From: Rhipidocladum racemiflorum
Taxonomy: Eukaryota > Streptophyta > Magnoliopsida > Poales > Poaceae
DNA: 64,000 nucleotides
Assembly: GCA_036346355.1 (NCBI GenBank)
Contig: JAYEVF010000087.1
Span: 1-64,000 of the forward strand
Direction: 5' to 3'
Shown: positions 10,106-21,019 of the stretch, piece after piece
Layout of the letters: the number at the start of each line of letters is the position of its first letter
Numbering within the stretch: the first letter of the stretch is position 1
The notes under the pieces: model-generated
What the model was told of the DNA's origin: nothing
Databases searched by the model: none
The model's input: the letters and a program-made list of their open reading frames with translations, nothing else
Program-made: the position numbers and the translations under genes

Positions 10106-10698
10106 CAGCAAGCTTCTTTATGTACGCTGCATGGATGCTTGGTGGCTTCATGCCGGACCCGCAGCGCGATGGCGGGTTGAGCTTCGTGCTCGGGATGTGT
10201 TCGGGTTGGGGCATCTGCAGCTTCGTTCTACAATACATCAGACGCATGGTGCTAGATTCGTAGAACAGTGCTTTGTCGCCGTGCTGTACGCCCAAAATGA
10301 TCACTTGTAATCCATCAAACAAGATTTATTCCAACTTGTCATGATCTTCCAACTTGCTATGGTCTTCCAATTAACTTTATCTGCAAAAAAGAAATATGAC
10401 CTTTAATCATAGGACACCAAAGTCAAATGCATCAAAATATAGAACTATGGTAAAAGCTTTAGTTTCTTGTGCACTACATAAACGCACTGCTCATCCTGCA
10501 ATGCAATCATATATGTGGATCACGTCGCTGCGTGCTGTCAGCTCGGAGGTCCGGCGCTGGTGGCTGGAAGCGGTGTCGTGTATTGGACGGGGGCATGCAT
10601 GCACACTCCTCGCCGGGAGGCCCAAATTAAGAAATTAATGGTGCAAACAGCAGCTGTACGTATGGTAGCATGCATCGGGCCATGGTGACACCAGCAGC
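10106..10698. other. no recognised gene (copy B of 187-778)
   Basis: Differs from copy A by a few substitutions clustered near 10277-10292. No features beyond those described for copy A. Confidence 0.5.
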
Positions 10699-11200
10699 TG
10701 TCTTGTGTGTTTGAGGTGAAGAATCTCACTTCAAGTTTTTTGCGCAAACATATTTTGGCACGCCCAATGGGACACCAGAAGATCGATCATGTCATCGATT
10801 GGAAAATCCACAGCTACAATCGACATCAATGCAGATGCAATAATAGCGCCTACCTTGGTCGATTTAACTCCTGAGCAGCAAAAAGAAATTGAAGATCGAA
10901 AAGCAGCGCTGGAAGAGATGATGTTAAAGTGCTTCCAAAAGACGTGGCGAGGAGTTACTCAAAAGGTTGCACTTCCAACAATCAATCCTATCGGCGACAT
11001 CCCTACTGATTTATCCAATATGATTGAACAATCTGTACATCATACACTGATCAATCAATCATCGGCTCTAGTCTCCACATTAAAGCTGATGATTGAAAAT
11101 AGTGCTAAATCATCGGCTTTAGTCTGTTAGACCCGTTACAGCCTCTGCCGACGTACCCAGTGTACTCGATACCATCAAATACTAACACAGTAAACGTGTC
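10699..11200 (+). pseudogene. gypsy LTR end, primer site and gag N-terminus (fragment, copy B)
   Basis: Counterpart of 779-1268. Here the gag frame is open for 113 codons from 10789 to a stop at 11128-11130, so copy A's missing bases near 1031 are a private change. The match to the gag at 8511 continues to ACGTGTCG at about 11200, a few bases beyond copy A. Confidence 0.85.
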
Positions 11201-11715
11201 GAGCCACGCCGGGTAGCTAGGGTTACTGCAACTTGATGTAATTAATTAATTGTTGCTCGGTACGTACGTACGTAATTGGGATATAGTATAGAATACTACT
11301 CCTACTCCAGTAGAATATATATAATCCCAATTACATCAATGACGGTTCAACTGTAATAAATAATTGGGATAATTATTCAACTGCCATGCTCGTTCAACTG
11401 CCCAACAGGCCGATAATTATTCAAGCAGTTGATCAACTGCTTAATTAATTGTTTAAATAATTGTTGAATAATGCCCACAGGGCGGCTGCGCGCGGCATCG
11501 AGCTCAGCCACCGGTCACCGTCCATTGACTTGTTGCCACCGGTACTATCCACGGGAATCCATTCCTGGCTCTGCCACTGCTTTTATTCATCTTTGCAACT
11601 ATTTTTTTTTGAGAGGGGCCGGGGTATAAACAAAGGGAAAACTACCATGGTACCACAAAATTTTACAGTTTGCTAAAATACCATTATTTTTTTGAGAGGA
11701 GTATGAACAAATCGT
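11201..11715. other. AT-rich spacer (copy B of 1269-1792)
   Basis: As copy A. The stretch 11242-11318 carries the homology to the region upstream of the thionin-like gene. No gene. Confidence 0.5.
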
Positions 11716-12364
11716 CACTACTACAAAATCAAGCATCACAACCGGCCTATTAGAAACGGTTTGGTGCGAACCGGTTGTAATGCTCGCACCAGAAGCGGTT
11801 CGTGGCAACAGGCCGGAGGGGATCTCTAGAAGCGGTTCGTGGCACGAACCCCTTCTAAAGCCCCAGCTTTAGCAGCGGTTCGTGACACGAACCCCTTCTA
11901 AAGTCTTTAGAAGGGGTTCGTGTCACGAACCGCTAAAGCTGGGGCTTTAGAAGGGGTTCGTGTCACGAACCGCTGCTAAAGCTGGGGCTTTAGAAGGGGT
12001 TCGTAACACGAATCGCTTCTAAAGACCCCCTTCAGAAGAGGTTTGTGTCACGAACCGCTTGTAGAAGCCCAGTTTTAGAAATAATAAAAGGAATGTGTGC
12101 CCTACTCTATAAGAGAGCACGCGTGGGTGGGTTGGCTAGATGGATGAGGCGAGTCACGAGGATGGAGTGCTGGTCGTGGGTTCGAATCCCGTTCCCACGT
12201 TATTATTACTGCCTTTTATCGCTTGGTGTCGCACCACTACAAGCGGTTCTAGGAACCGCTTGTGATACCCTTCGAGGTATCACAACCGGTTGCCTAGAAG
12301 CGGTTGTAAAACCGCTTCTAGAAGTGGTTCTGAACCGCTTCTAGAAGCTGGTTTTGTAGTAGTG
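11716..12364. mobile_element. complete non-autonomous CACTA element, copy B
   Basis: Same terminal inverted repeats (CACTACTACAAAA / TTTTGTAGTAGTG) and same CGT target duplication (11713-11715 and 12365-12367) as copy A, so it was duplicated with the segment and did not insert independently. It differs from copy A mainly by rearranged hairpin units near 11870-12000. Confidence 0.93.
12122..12199 (+). other. tRNA-like sequence inside the CACTA element, copy B
   Basis: Counterpart of 2202-2279. One substitution in the middle (CGAG for CAAG); the A-box-like and B-box motifs are unchanged. Confidence 0.55.
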
Positions 12365-13770
12365 CGTAGTTTTGATATATCCTCCCCTATATATATGCAC
12401 ACAAGGTGCTTGATGTTTTGCTTCCGCATGGTGATTTGAATAGCTTGTTAAGGTGCATGGAGGCTTGTGGTGCAAAGAAGTAGGGCTAAAATTCCATTTG
12501 ACGCCTATTCACCACCCCCTACCCCAATAGTCGCCGGGCTAGGTTTTCAAATATACATATTTATACTTAGCTCAATATTTAAAACTTTTCATTTGTAAAC
12601 TCTTGGTAACGTTTTCTATAAAATAGATTCAATACTAGCATTTCCATATTATATTTTGGTTTGTTAATAAATTATGGAAATACAAATTCTATTTAAGTGT
12701 TCTAAAGTACTTGCCTTAAAACCTAGATTCCCAATTCCTCCTTGTTTATTATGCAAGCTTTTATAAACCAAAAGCCATTATTTTATGTGTTCAATGAAAG
12801 CCCTTTTCTTGTTTTTGTTTTAACCCCAAAATTTTGATTTAATGACTAAAGGTTAGTTGCTAGGTTTTCAAATGGCAATTTTGGATTAGAATCTATTTTC
12901 AAATCCAATAATTTGTTTGTATTATTTTAGATGCCTTTTCTTTCATGAAGAAAATGGCATGAGCCTATATTTTAAATAGCCAACTTTATCAAGTATATTT
13001 GGATTGTAAATCTACAACATAATAGATCTAAACCTTTGCGTTTACAAGCTTTTATATCTTTATCTACAAAATTAAAAGAGCATTTCGAATTTTCAAAGTA
13101 ATTAACTTTATGACGAATCTTTAAGACCTTTGCTTTAATTTCAAAAGACCCTTTTTGAAACTCTTTTTTGGATATTTCTAATAAAAGGATTGCTATAATC
13201 TATTTCCTAGGATTCAAATTAGAAACCTAATCCACAATTCACTTTAATAGTTTTGTTCCAAATTATATGCCTTGTGCAAAGTTCATATTTTTTTTAATAA
13301 TATAAAGCTATATTAATTTTCAAAGCCCATTTTATGAGCTATTTTCTAATTTAATAGATTTTAAATTGCATGCTTCTATGCAGATTGATGTTTATGCTTC
13401 ATGTAAAACATCTATAGCCTTATACCATGTATAAATGTGTATGTAAAGTTGAATGCTTGTTTTCAAATCTAAAATAGTATTTTTCACTTTTCAAATAGTA
13501 ACCTTTGCTTTTTTAGATGTTGCTAATATTACTTGATAATCGAACCTTGTGCAAATTATTTGAAATAAGGGTATTTTGATCTTTATGCATGTGAGTGTAT
13601 TTTCAATATTATATTTCTTTCTTTTCAGTACTAATTGTTCTGTCCTGCGGGCGAGACTTCACCAACTTCTTCCCAGCTCCGAAGATTTGTGATCACATCC
13701 ACAATGTCGATGCTACGTGGAGGAACAACTCTACGATCACTACACTAATCGGCGCCACAAGATGAGCTGA
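12365..13770. other. AT-rich noncoding repeat (copy B of 2445-3934)
   Basis: Lacks the 84 bases corresponding to 3737-3820. Otherwise nearly identical to copy A, with no gene. Confidence 0.5.
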
Positions 13771-14950
13771 CGCCGCCATCATAAAATTTTGTAACCCGTC
13801 GGACTGGGCCGCCTCGCCACATTGGGCAACGAATCGTCCAACGTGTTCTAAAGTTGTGACGGAATCGTCTCATGAAAACTTAACGAAATCGGGAACCCTG
13901 TAGTTGTGAGGATACGCCATCCGATCTATCTAGTCTTGGTATGGTTTCTTATAGCCGACGACTCGGCCCCTAGGTTGCAAACCAAATTGATCTCTTAAGA
14001 CGGTAGAGATCTAATCGGCCCAATCAATGCCGCTGGCCCCATGGCACCAGGGTTTTGCCGATCAAGGTAATTAATATCCTGCCCCCCGAGTGCAAACTCG
14101 GGCCTCTGACCGATCATGCCTGTCTGGGCGTTGGGGTTTCTCTGATTATAACAACCGACGTCCTGCCCCCCGAGTGCGAACTTGGGATGTCTGGGTAATT
14201 GATTATGCTCGTCCCTTTTCACCGTAAACTCCGAAAGAAAAGGTTCGGTATACTGGACCACCCTGTGTGGGCCTGAATTCCCCAGAGGAATCGGCCCCTG
14301 GGAAAAACTATTTGATTCCATTGGTTGATAAGCCGATGATTAGAACAGCCGACCGGGACTGTTGATGGCAAATCGGTTGTTGTGCTTACTTTAGCTGCGT
14401 TGGTGTATGCATGATAATGCGTATTCCCGCCTGAACGAGCACTTGGTGCTAGCACGGTAGAAAAAGTCGGCATCATTGTAGGGACTGGTGCCGTACTAGT
14501 GTTTTGCGCCACCGAGTAGACAGGATATGATGGCAGTGATCGCACTGGATCTAACAAAGTCCTAGATAGAGCTAGTTCTTGGGCGATTGTCTTAACGCTG
14601 TTTTCAATCATCGGCTTTAACGTGGTGACCAAAGCCAATGACTGGTTTATCAGGGCGTGATGGACCGATTGTTCGATCATATCAGACAAATCGGCTTGGG
14701 CTGGAGCGTATCAACTTGCCTGATTGATTGGTGTGTTGTTGTCGCCGATCGGATTGATCATCGGGAATGCTTCTTTTTGGATGACACCCCGTCGGCTTTT
14801 CTGAAAACAGCTTAGCATCATCTTCTCCAGGGCAGCCTTTCGATCTTCAATTTCCTTGCGTTGCTCTGGGATCAAATCGTCCAGTGTGGGGACGATGATG
14901 GCTCCGACGTCGACGTCGGTTGGTGGGATAGATTTCCCTGTTGATGACAT
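13771..14950 (-). pseudogene. gypsy gag 5' half (copy B), one stop and one frameshift
   Basis: Start codon at 14950, 34 bases from an LTR end. The N-terminus MSSTGKSIPPTDVDVGAI is of the same family as the other gags here. An in-frame TGA at 14713-14711 stands where related copies have Arg (CGA), a probable C-to-T change. A one-base deletion at about 14334, not shared by copy A, shifts frame. The FALGGQD repeats and the start of the conserved gag core follow, then the gene is truncated. A primer-binding-site-like motif lies between the start codon and the LTR. Confidence 0.88.
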
Positions 14951-14983
14951 GCTTGGAGTGGTCCCACTGGGCGTGCTAAAATA

Positions 14984-15500
14984 TGTTCGCGCTAAAAACT
15001 TGAAGCAGGGTTCCTAGCCTCGAACACACAAGACAAACACCGGGTTCAAATCTGGATGCGAGCGTGCCAGTCAATTTGACCTGAAATTGACAAAGAAAGA
15101 GAGGGTAAAATCAATCAAGTCGATAATGAGGGACTTATCGGCGTAACTTCAATCGGCTACCAAAAACTGATCGAGAAGATAACTAGATTAACCGATAAAA
15201 GTTAATCCGGGGTAAGAGGTAGATCGGCTTTGAGAGGCGATGCACAACAAAACAAAGCAAACCAAACCTGTGGCGAAATCGGCTGAATCAATAAATTAGT
15301 GATGCGTAACTCTTTATTGATTTCGTCGATTTACAAAGGAAAAATTGACAAAAAGTAAACTACGACTAAAACTATGACGAGAAAATATTAAATGTGTTTG
15401 TGATCGTTTGATGTCCTTTTGACGCCGGCTTGGGCTTATATTTATACCCTATGGCCGATCCGATGCGTATCCCGTAAGGCCCGTAGATTGGCCTGGTCTT
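14984..15500 (-). mobile_element. gypsy LTR (minus orientation), U3 truncated
   Basis: Read on the minus strand it ends ...GCGCGAACA next to the primer site of the gag at 14950. It shares the R/U5 region with the gypsy-1 LTR but is clearly more diverged. A TATAAATA box lies at 15446-15439. The start of U3 could not be found; beyond about 15500 the sequence reads as the end of a PMD gene, so the LTR is fused to foreign sequence. Confidence 0.7.
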
Positions 15501-16108
15501 TTGGGCGGCTGGCCACTTCCCGATGGAGCCAGTGAAGTCTTCGCGCCAGATGTCCTCTGGCTATCAGCTTTCTTCATAGTTTGGTCCTATGAAAAGGATA
15601 AGAAGTCCGGTTAGCCGATATTGTGGAAATAATTGAAGTAGAAAAAAAATTGAAAAGGAGGGTTAGTACCTCTACAGCTAACGATGAGTTAGTATAATCG
15701 GAACTATCGTTTTCTTCAGAAGATTTATCAGAGACAACCGTCGGCTCATGGTAATCAGAAAGGAACAAAGATATTTTGGCCGACGGGGTCCTGTCCAGAA
15801 GAAGAGCACCCGCTACCGAAGACCACCAGACTGTATATCTGCTCGACCGACGAGTGCTGAGAATGAAACGTTGAAGATTTGTAATATGGAGGTCATCGGC
15901 TATTTCAAGAATGATTTCAGCAGCCGCCTTGTTGGTAACTTTAGCCCTAGGCTGGAGTCGATCAAGAGGGGGCAGGCTAGGAATGACTTGGCCGAAGCCC
16001 AATTGACGGGCGTAGACCGAGGGATGATAAAACTCATAGGATGTTGGGGGAGATGAAGAGCTTGTAAAAATCCAGGGTCGATTGAGACATGAGTGCACTA
16101 TTGGCTTC
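15500..16108 (-). pseudogene. C-terminal part of a plant-mobile-domain antisense gene (gypsy-0), split by gypsy-1
   Basis: From 16108 to 15670 the minus strand encodes the C-terminal part of a PMD protein close to the one at 17017-18543 (YEFYHP.VYARQLGFGQ, then ..RVTN...AE.I.E.AD.LH). A splice donor (GTAC) follows at 15669 and a possible acceptor at 15588, then a second exon with a basic stretch to about 15500. The upstream part of the same frame continues at 27231-27476, beyond the gypsy-1 insertion. In a gypsy element this gene is antisense to gag-pol, so the host element (gypsy-0) would have run on the plus strand; its gag-pol is not seen. A one-base change near 16044 breaks the frame. Confidence 0.82.
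16104..16108. repeat. target-site duplication of gypsy-1, left (GCTTC)
   Basis: GCTTC here and at 27231-27235 flank the element exactly. Removing the element plus one copy restores the reading frame of the PMD gene on the minus strand. Confidence 0.95.
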
Positions 16109-16714
16109 TGTTCGCGCTAAAAACGTGAAGCAGGGTTCTTAGTCACGAACATACGAGACAAACACCGGGTTCAAGAGCATGCCAGTCAATTTGACCTGAG
16201 ATTGACAAGGTAGATAGTGAAATCAGACAAAGCCGATAACAACGGATTATCGGCTTAACTCCCGTCGGCTAAGATGCCATTCAGAGGGATAATTAGATTA
16301 ACCAATCGGCTAATCCAGGGGTAAAGGCAAATCAACTTCGAAAGGCGATACGCAACAAGCAAAGTAGATTTAACCTGAGAACAAGCCGATGAGAATCAAC
16401 AAATTGGCGATGCGCAACTCTTTATTGATTTCGTCGACTTACAGAGGAAAGATTGCTACGAAAACTAAATAAACTAAAGCTGAAAGAAAAAGTATGTGTT
16501 TGTTGGTTTTTTGCTGCCCCTCTCGTCTCCTGATCCGTTCCCTTTTATTTGGCTCGGGCGATCCGAGTCCTAGACCGATACGACAAAGAATCCGTATCGG
16601 CTTTAGTCCGATTCCATATTTTTGAAGATCAAATCCTGGTCAGTTACGATTCCTTTCCGTTGTTAACAAAACCAACCTTTCCATTCTCGCTCATGCCAAA
16701 TTTTGGTGCAAACA
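16109..16714 (-). repeat. 3' LTR of gypsy-1
   Basis: 606 bases, TG...CA. Adjoined on the right by the polypurine tract. Confidence 0.95.
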
Positions 16715-16730
16715 TATGCCCCCTGTTTTT
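16715..16730 (-). promoter_or_regulatory. polypurine tract of gypsy-1
   Basis: On the minus strand AAAAACAGGGGGCATA lies directly before the 3' LTR, the expected place for the plus-strand primer. Confidence 0.8.
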
Positions 16731-16895
16731 GAAGGATAACTTGTTGTCTTTCAAAAATAATATCGGCTTTTCTCCAGAATCGGTTTGTCGCTTAAAATTC
16801 TCCTCGATAACTTCCCCATTAATGGCGCCGTAACCTTCTCAGTGCGCTTTAAATGCGAATACTGTTCCCGCCTGTTCACCTTTTTTTCACAGTGG

Positions 16896-16903
16896 AATAA
16901 ATA
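16896..16903 (+). promoter_or_regulatory. candidate TATA box of the antisense PMD gene
   Basis: AATAAATA lies 114 bases upstream of the start codon at 17017, followed by a CT-rich leader typical of plant transcript starts. Its placement inside the element suggests the gene carries its own promoter, but this is inferred from position only. Confidence 0.45.
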
Positions 16904-17016
16904 CGCGGGTCCCTCCACGGTCATTTTCACGTTCTCAAGCTCTCGCACCGCAGGCAATCGACTTCCTCTCTTCGCTTCTTTGCTCAAGCCTTCATCTCAT
17001 TCTCTGGTCGGCTGAA

Positions 17017-19899
17017 ATGGATGCATCCCAGGTACTTATTCCGATTCCAGGCAGTGATAATCAGTACTTTCTAGGTCCAATAGGAACCATAGAGGCCGAT
17101 ACCGTTACTAGAGATGAGATTCCTAGGCTTCCTCTGTCAGCTCCTGGCTATAATATAAAGGAATGGGGCAAAAGTTTTAGGGCTTGGCCGACAGCTCTTA
17201 AGGGTTGGAGGTCTTGGTACATTATAGTGTCAGCTCAAAAAAGAGCAGAGTGGGACAGGATGGGCATAGCCGAAAGTATCCCCTTGTCTCTAGCCAACCC
17301 AGAACCTAACGAATCCTTGGTCGCCGCAGCATGTTATTTTTGGTCCGACTCTTTCAATGCCTTCTTTTTCCCGACCAGTCCTATTGGCCCAAACCTCTTA
17401 GATATGGCCGAACTGTGCTGTCTCCGGCCGGACGGGGATCAGGTATCGGCTTTTAGCGGGAAACCAAAATACAAACTGATCCGTAAGAAAGGTGAGGGTT
17501 GGTTCAAATATATCCAAAACAATAACAAGATAACCGGCCCTGTATCGGATGAGGAACACACTGCTTTCCTCAATTTATGGCTCAACCGATTCCTTTTTTG
17601 CGGTGCTTCCCTAGGGCCAACTCAAGTTTATCAACCCATGGCCGAGCAATTAGTAGAGGGTCGTCGGCTAGCCTTAGGAAAATCTTTGTTGGGGGCCGTC
17701 TTCCATATGATGCATATCATTCGAACTCGGCTATTTACCGGCAACGGTCGTTATGTTGTCGGCAATATTGGGGGCCCCTTGTGGTTCATACAAATTTGGC
17801 TTTATTGCATCTTTGGCCGCCTCATCATTCTTGACCCTTCGGAAGAGTCGGCTTTTCCAACGGAGGATTTTCCTGAGGGTGCGGCCCCCCTATTCCAACC
17901 CAGCCGATCTTCAGGCGAGCGATTTATCATGTGCTCATCCGATGAGCCGAAAATATCCCCGGCTGGTTTCCATAAGTACTTGTCATTTTTTCTGAACCTC
18001 GATCAAGCTTCTTTCAGCCGTCGAGATTTTTTTACATATAGTCAATTAGCCGATTTCCCATGGCCTTCCTTTCTCCGCCTCAATTCCGACAGCTCCTTGA
18101 TGCCCCAATCTACCCTTGATCTTCTTCCTCTGTTGATTTCTCCTTGTATTCTTCATGTCGGCTTAAGTACCCGTAACAGGACTTTTCAGCTGATGTATGA
18201 GTTTTACCACCCATTCGTATATGCACGCCAATTGGGCTTTGGGCAAACAATCCCTTGCCTTCCTCTATTCTCTTTAATCGAGCCGCGGAACAGAGTTACC
18301 AATCCTACTACTGCGGAGCTTATTACCGAGTTAGCCGATGAACTCCACGTAGTGGACTTACCTCTCGTCATGTTGAACACACGTCGGGCAGGCCAGTTTA
18401 CTTCATGGTGGGCAGCTATAGCCGAATTGCTTTTGTCGGGGCGGACCATTCAAGAAGTTATTTCCTCGTTTCTCCCCGGTTTTCAAGAGCCGACGGAAAC
18501 TGCTTCTGGTTCGAGTTCAGGCTATACTAACTCATCCGTAGAGGTATTTTACCCTTGATGTTTCTCTATTAGGATGAGTTTTCTTATTGTCTTAACAACT
18601 TCAATCATTTTGCAGACTAGCAAGAGGTCCGCCCCTGTTCAAGCTTCTTCAGCCGATGATGGGTCGAAGCGACAGCGACCATCGGCTGCCCTTGCGGGGT
18701 TTTCTTCTGGCACTTTGGGCGTTAACAGCCCATCGCTGTCCTCCCTCACTAGGCATCAAACAGACAGTGAGTCTTCTGGCTTTAGAAGTTTTTCTTTATC
18801 GGCTATACCTAACATTCTGCTTGATTTCAGGGAAAAAGAAGAAGCGTGTTAAGGTGGTCGTGAAACGATCTCCAAGAATTGGCCAAGACGCTGCATCTTC
18901 TCCTACTGGGTCGGCCACTGCGGTTAGTTTTCAATCCCTACGCTTGTGGTATCGGCTTCTATCCATAACTGATGTAGTGTGTTATTTCTCAGGAAACTTT
19001 GCCAGCAGCCATTACTCAGAGGATATCAACTGCCTTCGGCCTCCGTCATCCCGTCGACTTCTCCCCTTGAGCTTCCAACCCCTCCAGCTCCATCGGCTGA
19101 CCCTGTGGTGCCTGCTGCTGAAGCCACGGCCTCCCCGATGCTGGAGACAGACCCTGCAGATCTTCTCGGCTTCTCTATAGATGACCTGGGCGATCCGGAG
19201 ATTTTGGCGACTGACGAGTACCCAGCCGACGTCCAGCAAATTATTAGTGCGGCTGCAGGGGTGTCAACTGCCGTGACTTCGGCTCCATGAATGCAAGAAA
19301 GGCTCAATCGCCTTTTCAATGAAGTCATGCAGCCTGAAGATCAACTCCTGGCTGACACGCAACCCCTGAGGACGGCAATGGCTGCGATGGAAGCCGACCT
19401 GCCTTCGGAGGTCATGAGGGCTCTTCTAGATGTTTGCCACTTAGATGCCCAGGCGGAGGTAGTGAAAGCTGCAAGAGCCAGGATAGCTCAAAGGGAGGCG
19501 CAGAAAGCCGACAGGAATATCTTAGACAAGCTGGTGGCCGACGCGAAAGCTAGGAAGGCTCAGTATGACCAAGATATTTCCAGTTACAAATCGGCTAAGG
19601 CGAAGCAGGCAGACTTGGCTTTATCGAAGAAATCTCTGGAAGATCAGCTGGCTATAGTTACTCAACAATTAGCTGATCTCCAGACATCTCTTTCAACGCC
19701 GTCTTCGTCCTTGTCAGTGCAGAAAACTGCCTTTGGTGTCGTGGTGGCCGAGGTGAAGAGCCAATCCTCCAAGATCAAGGCAGTCCCTGGGAATGCAGCC
19801 GATGACCAACGCGCTGTTGACGCCATTCAACAGATTATTGCAAAGGCTGCTGGGGCGCTGTCGGGTTTGGGAGCTCATTTGCCCGGATCAGGGCTGTAA
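17017..19899 (+). pseudogene. antisense PMD gene of gypsy-1 (spliced, nearly intact)
   Basis: Exon 1 (17017-18543) encodes 509 residues with the plant mobile domain (aminotransferase-like PMD, PF10536 type): FWSDSFN at 108-114, LLDMAELCCL at 127-136, LNLWLNRFLFC near 185-195. Predicted introns 18544-18615, 18767-18830 and 18923-18992 have GT-AG ends, and the first two keep frame. Exon 3 encodes a basic KKKKRVKVVVKR stretch, a likely nuclear localisation signal. The last part is Pro/Ala-rich, then a 202-residue coiled coil (19291-19899). Damage: the frame after intron 3 is off (small indel or different splice site), and one in-frame TGA stands at 19288-19290. The gene converges on pol, whose end lies 130 bases away. 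PMD proteins occur as host nuclear silencing factors (MAIN/MAIL type) and in gypsy elements; the role of the element-borne form is not known to me. Confidence 0.85.
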
Positions 19900-21019
19900 T
19901 CTTGTCTACGATGTCCTACAAACTTGTTAGATGTAATTTTTGGATGATACACTTTGGTCGGCTATGTAGCCGATCTTGTTTTTATGAATGTCTTGCAGTC
20001 GGCTTTTTAAGTTTCTTGTTATTCTTGTTTTAAGACCCGACCCAAACGCTAGGGTGATATGTCTTTAGATATTTTCCGTTGATTGCCTTGGGTAAAACAA
20101 ATCCGTCCAAAGTCTCGAGTATATATGAGTTCCCGTCAACAAGCCGATGTATTTTATACGGCCCTTCCCACGTAGGTGACCATTTGCCAAATCAGTTATC
20201 CTTAAGACCAATGGGTAACACTGTTTTCCAAACTAAATCGGCTTCTCTGAAGGTTTTGATAACGACCCTTTTGTTATATGCACGAGCCACTCTTTCTTTA
20301 TTCTTTTGCAGCCGATCCAACGTCATTATTCTTACTTCCGTCAGATCGTCTATATCCCCCAGCATCGCCTCTTTATAGTCATCGGCTGTTAGGTCGTTTT
20401 GTTTTAACACCCTCACCGAGCCGATATTAACTTCTATAGGTAATACGGCCTCGTGTCCATATACCAATTGGAACGGTGATAACTTAGTCGATCCATGGTA
20501 CGAAAGCCGATAGGCCCATAAAGCCTCTGATAGTGTTGAATGCCAATTTCTTGGTTTTTCATCGACTTTTCTTTTTATCAACTTTACCAATGTCTTGTTT
20601 GATGACTCGGCCTGTCCATTGGCCTGAGCATAATAAGGTGAAGAGTTTAATAGTTTGATCCCAAGACTCTCTACAAAATCTTTGAACTCTTTAGACATGA
20701 ACACCGTCCCTTGATCGGTTGTGATTGTTTGAGGAATCCCAAACCTATGAACGATGTGCTCGTTAACAAAGCCGATTAGCTCCCTACTGGTGACCCTTTT
20801 TAATGGTATAGCCTCTACCCATTTCGAGAAATAGTCAGTTGCTGCGAGGATAAATTTATGCCCTTTGATTGACGCTGGGAAAATTTGGCCGATTATATCT
20901 ATGCCCCATCCCCTAAACGGCCATGGTTTAATAATGGGATGTAAAGCCGACGCAGGAGCCGATTGTATATTGCCAAATTTTTGGCATGTTTGACATCCTC
21001 TGTAATACTTGAAGCAATC

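Larger units (their letters stand above)
9920..14712. repeat. segmental duplication, copy B
   Basis: Second copy of 1-4877. It keeps the ancestral right side: the antisense gag continues without a break to its start codon at 14950 and then to a primer-binding site and LTR. Private changes are an 84-base deletion (copy A 3737-3820), a one-base deletion at about 14334 that shifts the gag frame, and indels in the CACTA hairpins near 11900. The sequence left of 9920 is unrelated to anything visible beside copy A, whose left flank is outside the window. Confidence 0.95.

Noticed and set aside
14984..16714. LTR at 14984 and LTR at 16109 as a pair bounding a small element
   Set aside because: They are far more diverged than 16109 is from 26624, and the GCTTC duplication pairs the latter two.
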